This document shows, piece after piece, positions 62,083 to 64,000 of a stretch of DNA of 64,000 nt (within the stretch, counting starts at the first letter, position 1; every line of letters begins with the position of its first letter). Under the pieces are notes generated by a model. That model saw only the letters and a program-made list of their open reading frames with translations, did no database searches and was not told the origin of the DNA. The DNA is from Marinobacter sp. SS13-12. GTDB taxonomy: Bacteria; Pseudomonadota; Gammaproteobacteria; Pseudomonadales; Oleiphilaceae. Made by a program: the position numbers and the translations under genes. Location: positions 1 through 64,000 of the forward strand of contig NZ_JASSUA010000001.1 in NCBI RefSeq assembly GCF_030227115.1, read 5' to 3'.

Positions 62083-63552
62083 TTAGCGCATGCCGCCCAG
62101 GCACAGATACTTGAGTTCCATGAACTCGTCCAGGCCATAGCGGGAGCCTTCCCGGCCAAGGCCGCTTTCCTTGACGCCACCGAAAGGTGCGGTCTCGGTA
62201 GAAATGATCCCGTCGTTGATACCGATCATACCCGTTTCAAGGGCCTCAGCCACGTGCCAGATGCGCCGGATGTCATTGCTGTAGAAGTAGGCGGCCAGAC
62301 CGAATTCCGTGTCGTTGGCCATGGCGATGGCCTGCTCCTCGGTATCAAACCGGAACAGCGGCGCCACCGGACCGAACGTCTCTTCGCTTGCCACCAGCAT
62401 ATCCTGGGTGACATCGGTGAGGATGGTCGGCTCGAAGAAGGTGCCGCCCAGCGCGTGCACCTGGCCTCCCAGGACGACGTTTGCGCCCTTGCCGGTGGCA
62501 TCGGCGATGTGACGTTCGACTTTGTCCAGGGCCGCCCGGTTAATCAGCGGGCCCTGGTGAGTCTCGCCGTCGAGACCGGGGCCCACAACCATCTGGCCGA
62601 CCGCCACTTTCAGCTTTTCAACAAATTCGTCATACACTCCGGACTGCACATAGATGCGGTTGGCGCACACACAGGTCTGCCCGGTATTCCGGTACTTGGA
62701 GGCCATCAGCCCAGTCACCGCAGCATCAAGATCGGCATCGTCAAACACGATGAACGGCGCATTGCCACCCAGCTCCAGGCTCACTTTCTTGACCGTGCCG
62801 CTGGCCTGACGCATGAGCAGTTTGCCCACTGGCGTAGAGCCGGTGAACGACACCTTGCGGACCACCGGGTTGGTACTCAGTTCTTCACCCACCTCCGGCG
62901 CCCGGGCCTTTGAGCAGGTGATGATATTGAGGATGCCGGCGGGAACACCCGCCTCCTCCGCCAACACCGCCAGGGCAAGGGCACACAGCGGGGTATCCTC
63001 TGCGGGCTTGACCACTACCGGACAACCGGCGGCCAGGGCCGGTGCCACCTTGCGGGTGATCATAGCCACCGGAAAGTTCCAGGGCGTGATTGCCGCCACC
63101 ACCCCGATGGGCTGTTTGATCACCACGATGCGCTTGTCCCGGCCATGGCCGGGAATCACGTCGCCATAGGCCCGCTTGGCTTCCTCGGCAAACCACTCAA
63201 TAAAGCTGGCGCCGTACCCTACCTCACCACGGGCTTCCGCCAGCGGCTTGCCCTGTTCCGCCGTCATCAGCCGGGCCAGGTCTTCCTGGTGTTGCATCAC
63301 CAGATCGAACCACCGGCGCAGGATACCCGCTCGCTCCTTGGCCGGGCGTGCACGCCATTCCGGCCATGCAGCCTCGGCTGCCCGGATGGCCTGCCGGGTG
63401 TCTTCTGCGTCCATATCCGGCACCTCGGCCAGGTGCTCGCCATTGGCCGGGTTGGTCACCGGGAATCGGTTGCCTGAACGGGCCCGGACCCACTCCCCGT
63501 TGATATAGGCGCTTTCGCGCACAAGTTCCGGATTCGTCAATCGGATCATCAT
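62083..63552 (-). CDS. gabD: NAD(P)-dependent succinate/glutarate-semialdehyde dehydrogenase
   Basis: 489-residue ALDH. ITPWNFPVAMITRKVAPALA, KPAEDTPLCALALAVLAEEA, FTGSTPVGKLLMRQ, general base in SLELGGNAPFIVFDDADLDA, catalytic Cys in NTGQTCVCANRIYVQ and the end GGVKESGLGREGSRYGLDEF. It is close to GabD/DavD. The start is one of two adjacent ATGs near 63549–63552 behind GAGGAC. A second ALDH of the same type, at 3637, differs clearly (NAGESC). It forms a leftward unit with the CoA-transferase, downstream of the TetR gene. Confidence 0.94.
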   Translation of the reverse strand: MMIRLTNPELVRESAYINGEWVRARSGNRFPVTNPANGEHLAEVPDMDAEDTRQAIRAAEAAWPEWRARPAKERAGILRRWFDLVMQHQEDLARLMTAEQGKPLAEARGEVGYGASFIEWFAEEAKRAYGDVIPGHGRDKRIVVIKQPIGVVAAITPWNFPVAMITRKVAPALAAGCPVVVKPAEDTPLCALALAVLAEEAGVPAGILNIITCSKARAPEVGEELSTNPVVRKVSFTGSTPVGKLLMRQASGTVKKVSLELGGNAPFIVFDDADLDAAVTGLMASKYRNTGQTCVCANRIYVQSGVYDEFVEKLKVAVGQMVVGPGLDGETHQGPLINRAALDKVERHIADATGKGANVVLGGQVHALGGTFFEPTILTDVTQDMLVASEETFGPVAPLFRFDTEEQAIAMANDTEFGLAAYFYSNDIRRIWHVAEALETGMIGINDGIISTETAPFGGVKESGLGREGSRYGLDEFMELKYLCLGGMR

Positions 63553-63591
63553 CACAGTCCTCACGGTCCTTAAAAAAGGGAATCATTGGCC

Positions 63592-64000
63592 TCAGAGCAG
63601 ATAGCTTTCAATCACATCCCTGACAAACGCCGCATAGTCGTCAACGGCAACATTCTGATCCCGGTATTTTCTTCGCTTCAGGTACCAGTCCTGCAACAGG
63701 GCCTTGATCATCGAGGCCACAAGACGGGCATTTCTGGAGCGGTAAACCCTTGCCTCGATGCCGTCTTCAATTAACCGGAGAAAGATTTCCTCAATCTCCA
63801 ACTCAATGGCAACGGCGTCGCGTTTTTCCTCAGCAGGCAGGCTCTTCGCTTCCATGTAGGAAAAGTAGAACCAGGCCCGCATCAGCTCGCTCAGATACAG
63901 GTGTGCCTTGATCGCGGCGAACAGTCGGTCGCGGACGTCCTCGACCTCCCTGGTGTAATGGAGCAGGGTCCGGCGCGTGATAATGAATCCGTGGCTCTGG
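63592..64000 (-). CDS. TetR-family transcriptional regulator, cut by the window end
   Basis: Only the ligand-binding C-terminal part is in the window. The frame is open to base 64000 and reads ITRRTLLHYTREVEDVRDRL, FAAIKAHLYLSELMRAWFYF, then VYRSRNARLVASMIKALLQD and DDYAAFVRDVIESYLL. The layout (RAWFYFSYMEAKSLPAEEKR) resembles BetI-like TetR proteins. The DNA-binding domain lies beyond the edge. It is 39 bases upstream of the gabD-like gene and probably controls it and the CoA-transferase. Confidence 0.8.
   Translation of the reverse strand, partial: QSHGFIITRRTLLHYTREVEDVRDRLFAAIKAHLYLSELMRAWFYFSYMEAKSLPAEEKRDAVAIELEIEEIFLRLIEDGIEARVYRSRNARLVASMIKALLQDWYLKRRKYRDQNVAVDDYAAFVRDVIESYLL

Overview
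The window looks like the chromosome of a marine, heterotrophic gammaproteobacterium, most like Marinobacter or a relative such as Halomonas. This is inferred from base composition, gene families and gene order. The DUF3305/DUF3306 formate dehydrogenase island, TRAP and ribose-type transporters, a CoA-ester catabolic cluster and the LysR–DoxX–YqjG module are typical of that group. No rRNA or complete tRNA is present.

Region 1 (1–3562) is a graveyard of mobile DNA. It holds a frameshifted tnsE (Tn7-like transposition protein) split by an IS3-family element whose own transposase is broken. Remnants of an SDR enzyme and a PAS sensor follow, then a cluster of related short repeats resembling a transposon end. 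It ends with the 3′ part of a tRNA-Arg(CCG) and a perfect 18-bp terminator. This looks like the edge of a decayed integrative or transposable element.

Region 2 (3637–24193) is a coherent catabolic island. It contains a LacI-family regulator, an M24-fold enzyme, an aldehyde dehydrogenase, a ribose-type ABC importer, a private GroES/GroEL pair, a butanediol/polyol-type SDR, an outer-membrane porin, a TRAP transporter and a 2-oxoacid dehydrogenase complex (E1α, E1β, a two-lipoyl protein and a separate acyltransferase). Four near-identical palindromes of the type TGCAAACGTTTGCA sit before the M24, binding-protein, groES/SDR and porin genes, which defines a LacI regulon. The substrate is unknown. 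I regard this as the best candidate for an undescribed pathway.

Region 3 (24260–30872) holds an OsmC peroxidase-like protein, a gene remnant, and a probable operon doxX–yqjG–ygiD–codA (quinone/aromatic stress and cytosine deaminase) divergent from a LysR regulator with repeated sites. An SDR gene follows.

Region 4 (30859–50773) is a molybdenum/tungsten formate dehydrogenase island. Its parts are a MOT1-type oxyanion transporter, a HTH/periplasmic-binding-fold regulator, TupBCA tungstate importer, FdhD, MobA, MobB and MoeA. An opposite operon encodes an Fe-S protein, an Mrp ATPase, a DUF4444 ligase-like protein and a DUF6505 protein. DUF3305, DUF3306, a TorD-like chaperone, a small Tat protein, FdhABC, a 41-residue membrane protein, a TusA-like protein and a cytochrome b561 complete it. 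Together these genes import the metal, build and insert the cofactor, export the enzyme and pass electrons to the quinone pool.

Region 5 (50856–64000) holds an FkbM methyltransferase, a DUF3565 protein and an Old Yellow Enzyme. A branched-chain-type ABC importer is in an operon with an acyl-CoA ligase. An enoyl-CoA hydratase, a family III CoA-transferase, a succinate-semialdehyde dehydrogenase and a TetR-type regulator cut by the window end complete the region.
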